Shown here: positions 61,508 to 64,000 of the stretch, in pieces | Numbering within the stretch: position 1 is the first letter of the stretch | Layout: each line of letters starts with the position of its first letter | Assembly (NCBI RefSeq): GCF_000261365.1 | Contig: NZ_AJVC01000003.1 | Coordinates: 1,364,001 to 1,428,000, forward strand | DNA: 64,000 nt | Direction of reading: 5' to 3' | Source of the DNA: Herbaspirillum sp. GW103 | Lineage (GTDB): Bacteria; Pseudomonadota; Gammaproteobacteria; Burkholderiales; Burkholderiaceae_D | Made by a program: the position numbers and the translations under genes | Notes under the pieces: generated by a model | What the model was told of the DNA's origin: nothing | Seen by the model: only the letters and a program-made list of their open reading frames with translations | The model's database searches: none

Positions 61508-61536
61508 ATTAAACAAGCCGCACAAGCCCGTGTCAA
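61508..61536 (-). promoter_or_regulatory. Sigma-70 promoter of hupB
   Basis: On the minus strand TTGACA (61531-61536) is followed by exactly 17 bases and TTTAAT (61508-61513). It is the best housekeeping promoter in the window. Transcription would start near 61501, giving a leader of about 114 bases. Confidence 0.82.
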
Positions 61537-61618
61537 GCGGGTTTCCAGCCTTCAAGCGATTTAAAAGCACGTTTCAAGCCTTCATTCCCATGCAGCGATA
61601 TCTGAACCTTTTTCCCAT

Positions 61619-61644
61619 AAAAAAGGCGCCTCTTGCGAGGCGCC
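61619..61644 (-). terminator. Rho-independent terminator of lon
   Basis: GGCGCCTC (61625-61632) and GAGGCGCC (61637-61644) form an eight-pair stem with a TTGC loop. On the minus strand six T follow (61624-61619). It lies 37 bases after the lon stop and before the hupB promoter. Confidence 0.9.
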
Positions 61645-61680
61645 CTTCAAGCCGTGGCGGCAACAACTACCGCTTCAGAC

Positions 61681-64000
61681 TCAATGCTTCACTACCGGAT
61701 CGGTCACACCTTCCTTCGGCTTGACCGCCGCTTCGACGATGGCTTCTTCCTCCGTCAAAGGCACCGGCTGGCGTTCCAGAGCAACCTCCAGGACCTTGTC
61801 GATCCAGCGCACCGGGATGATCTCCAGCTTGTTCTTGACGTTGTCCGGAATCTCGGCCAGATCCTTCACATTCTGCTCAGGAATCAACACGGTCTTGATG
61901 CCACCACGATGCGCCGCCAGCAGCTTTTCCTTCAGACCACCAATCGGCAGCACTTCACCACGCAAGGTGATTTCACCGGTCATGGCCACATCAGCACGCA
62001 CCGGAATGCCGCTGAAGATGGACACCAGCGCCGTAGTCATCGCAATACCCGCAGACGGACCATCCTTGGGTGTCGCACCTTCGGGAACGTGGATGTGAAT
62101 GTCGCTCTTCTCGAACACCTCGTTCTTGATGCCGAGCTTGCGGGCACGGCTGCGAACGACGGTGCGCGCCGCTTCGATCGATTCCTTCATCACGTCGCCC
62201 AGGGTACCGGTGCGGATGATCTGGCCCTTGCCGGGCATGTTCACCGCTTCGATGGTCAGCAGATCGCCACCGACTTCGGTCCAGGCCAGGCCGACCACCT
62301 GGCCGATCTGGTTTTCCTTCTCGGCGATGCCGAAGTCGTAACGACGCACGCCCAGGAACTTGTCGAGATTGCGCGAGGTGACGGTGACCTTCTTCTCCTG
62401 CTTCTTCAGCAACAGCAGCTTCACGACCTTGCGGCAGATCTTGGAAACTTCGCGTTCCAGCGAACGCACACCGGCTTCACGGGTGTAATAGCGGATGATG
62501 TCGCGGATGGCCGATTCGGCCACGCTGATCTCGCCTTCCTTCAAGCCGTTGTTCTTGATCTGCTTGGGCAGCAGGTAGCGCTGCGCAATGCTGGTCTTCT
62601 CGTCCTCGGTATAACCCGACAGGCGGATCACTTCCATCCGGTCCAGCAGCGCCGGCGGGATGTTGAAGGAGTTCGAGGTGGCCACGAACATCACGTCCGA
62701 CAGGTCGAAGTCGACTTCGATGTAGTGGTCGGAGAAGGTATGGTTCTGCTCCGGGTCCAGCACTTCCAGCAGGGCCGAGGACGGATCGCCACGGAAGTCC
62801 ATGCCCAGCTTGTCGATTTCATCGAGCAGGAACAGCGGATTGCGCACGCCGACCTTGGACAGGCTTTGCAGGATCTTGCCCGGCATGGAGCCGATGTAGG
62901 TGCGGCGGTGGCCACGGATCTCGGCCTCGTCACGCACACCGCCCAGTGCCATGCGCACGAACTTGCGGTTGGTGGCGCGTGCAATGGACTGGCCCAGCGA
63001 GGTCTTGCCCACGCCCGGGGGACCGACGAAGCACAGGATCGGCGCCTTGAGCTTGTCTACACGCTGTTGCACGGCGAGGTATTCCAGAATGCGTTCCTTG
63101 ACCTTCTCCAGGCCATAGTGATCGCCTTCGAGGACTTTCTCGGCATTGGTGAGGTCGTTGTTGACCTTGGACCTCTTCTTCCAGGGCAGCGCCACCAGCG
63201 TGTCGATGTAGTTGCGCACCACGGTCGCTTCAGCCGACATGGGCGACATGAGCTTCAACTTCTTCAGCTCGGACTGCGCCTTTTCCAGCGCTTCCTTGGG
63301 CATCTTGGCGGCGACGATCTTCTTTTCCAGCTCTTCCAGATCGGCACCGTCTTCGCCTTCGCCCAGTTCCTTCTGGATGGCTTTGACCTGTTCGTTCAGG
63401 TAGTACTCGCGCTGCGACTTTTCCATCTGGCGCTTGACGCGGCCACGGATACGCTTTTCCACCTGCAGGATGTCCAGTTCGCCTTCCAGCTGACCGAGCA
63501 GATGCTCATAACGCTTGGTGACGTTGAAGATCTCCAGGATCACCTGCTTTTGCTCCAGCTTCAACGGCAGATGCGCGGCGATGGTGTCGGCCAGGCGACC
63601 GGCGTCGTCGATGCCGGCCAGCGAGGTCAGGATCTCGGGCGGGATCTTCTTGTTCAGCTTCACGTACTGGTCGAATTGCTGCACGATGGTACGGCGCATG
63701 GCTTCGACTTCGGCTTCATCGCCCTGCTCGGATTCCACCGGGGTCAGGTCGGCGACGAAGTGGGTTTCCAGTTCGCTGATGTGATGGATACGGGCGCGCT
63801 GTGCACCTTCAACCAGCACCTTCACGGTACCGTCGGGCAGCTTCAGCATCTGCAGGATATTGGCTACGCAACCGATTTCATAAATGTCTTCGGCCGAAGG
63901 CTCATCCTTGGCCGCAGCCTTCTGGGCGGCCAGCATGATGCTCTTGCCCTGCTCCATGGCCGCTTCCAGCGCCTTGATCGACTTCGGGCGGCCGACGAAG
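61681..64000 (-). CDS. lon: ATP-dependent protease Lon (5' end beyond the window)
   Basis: 772 residues of Lon are present; only the first few dozen N-terminal residues are missing, since the frame enters the window at [14 protein letters not shown], a segment near the start of Lon proteins. Seen: the substrate-binding N domain, Walker A ([15 protein letters not shown]), Walker B ([11 protein letters not shown]), and the serine-lysine protease site with S of [11 protein letters not shown] and K of [14 protein letters not shown]. It is a cytosolic hexameric AAA+ protease that removes misfolded and regulatory proteins. A terminator and hupB follow. Confidence 0.97.
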   Translation of the reverse strand, partial: FVGRPKSIKALEAAMEQGKSIMLAAQKAAAKDEPSAEDIYEIGCVANILQMLKLPDGTVKVLVEGAQRARIHHISELETHFVADLTPVESEQGDEAEVEAMRRTIVQQFDQYVKLNKKIPPEILTSLAGIDDAGRLADTIAAHLPLKLEQKQVILEIFNVTKRYEHLLGQLEGELDILQVEKRIRGRVKRQMEKSQREYYLNEQVKAIQKELGEGEDGADLEELEKKIVAAKMPKEALEKAQSELKKLKLMSPMSAEATVVRNYIDTLVALPWKKRSKVNNDLTNAEKVLEGDHYGLEKVKERILEYLAVQQRVDKLKAPILCFVGPPGVGKTSLGQSIARATNRKFVRMALGGVRDEAEIRGHRRTYIGSMPGKILQSLSKVGVRNPLFLLDEIDKLGMDFRGDPSSALLEVLDPEQNHTFSDHYIEVDFDLSDVMFVATSNSFNIPPALLDRMEVIRLSGYTEDEKTSIAQRYLLPKQIKNNGLKEGEISVAESAIRDIIRYYTREAGVRSLEREVSKICRKVVKLLLLKKQEKKVTVTSRNLDKFLGVRRYDFGIAEKENQIGQVVGLAWTEVGGDLLTIEAVNMPGKGQIIRTGTLGDVMKESIEAARTVVRSRARKLGIKNEVFEKSDIHIHVPEGATPKDGPSAGIAMTTALVSIFSGIPVRADVAMTGEITLRGEVLPIGGLKEKLLAAHRGGIKTVLIPEQNVKDLAEIPDNVKNKLEIIPVRWIDKVLEVALERQPVPLTEEEAIVEAAVKPKEGVTDPVVKH

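Noticed and set aside
1..64000. CRISPR arrays, prophage, insertion sequences or rRNA operon
   Set aside because: No regularly spaced repeats, transposase, integrase, phage structural gene or rRNA sequence was seen on reading both strands.

Overview
This is a 64 kb stretch of high-GC chromosome with dense, mostly short-gapped genes on both strands. The gene content points to a betaproteobacterium of the Burkholderiales. A Herbaspirillum-like member of the Oxalobacteraceae is my best guess: FNR with the C-x2-C-x5-C cluster, a lon-hupB-tRNA-Val-tRNA-Asp block, fused indolepyruvate oxidoreductase, and branched-chain-type ABC transport with CoA ligases. The genus is inferred from general resemblance, not from a search. 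I see no prophage, insertion sequence, CRISPR array or rRNA operon.

Layout. 1-12.3 kb: the end of an unknown gene; a doxX-pirin-pirin unit facing a LysR regulator; a small XRE regulator; an MFS exporter with a GlxA-type regulator, divergent from an isochorismatase-fold hydrolase; fnr; a PAP2 phosphatase / lipid kinase / metallophosphoesterase operon; and a PepSY membrane protein. 12.4-17.1 kb: a small conserved protein, then a likely zinc-starvation operon (COG0523 GTPase, zinc-independent FolE2, M14-type deacylase) behind two palindromes, and two GNAT acetyltransferases. 17.1-23.1 kb: enoyl-CoA hydratase, acyl-CoA dehydrogenase and a giant fused indolepyruvate:ferredoxin oxidoreductase, all suited to amino acid breakdown.

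23.4-37 kb: a PAS-GGDEF diguanylate cyclase, a PhzF protein, a LysR/SDR divergent pair, a periplasmic solute-binding protein coupled by overlapping codons to a CHASE-PAS-PAS-GGDEF-EAL protein, a GST, a secreted esterase, two small proteins and an AlaC-type aminotransferase. 35.7-45.4 kb: a seven-gene block on the minus strand (acyl-CoA synthetase, livG, livH, livM, substrate-binding protein, livF, PaaK-like ligase) with a divergent Crp/Fnr-type regulator. This looks like uptake plus CoA activation of an organic acid.

45.4-50.2 kb: a signalling cluster of two histidine kinases, a NarL-type regulator and a receiver-only protein. 50.6-55.8 kb: a chaperone-usher locus with three spore-coat-U-type subunits, bounded by two strong terminators. 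55.8-60.3 kb: an isolated SucA-like E1 component and a chemoreceptor. 60.6-64 kb: tRNA-Asp with a duplicated 3' end, tRNA-Val, hupB with a clear promoter, and the start-truncated lon gene running off the window.

Most candidates for new biology are gene pairings rather than unknown folds: the solute-binding/c-di-GMP pair, the third gene of the zinc operon, the CoA ligase without the usual P-loop, the E2-tail-less SucA paralogue, and several sharply defined palindromes beside regulators.
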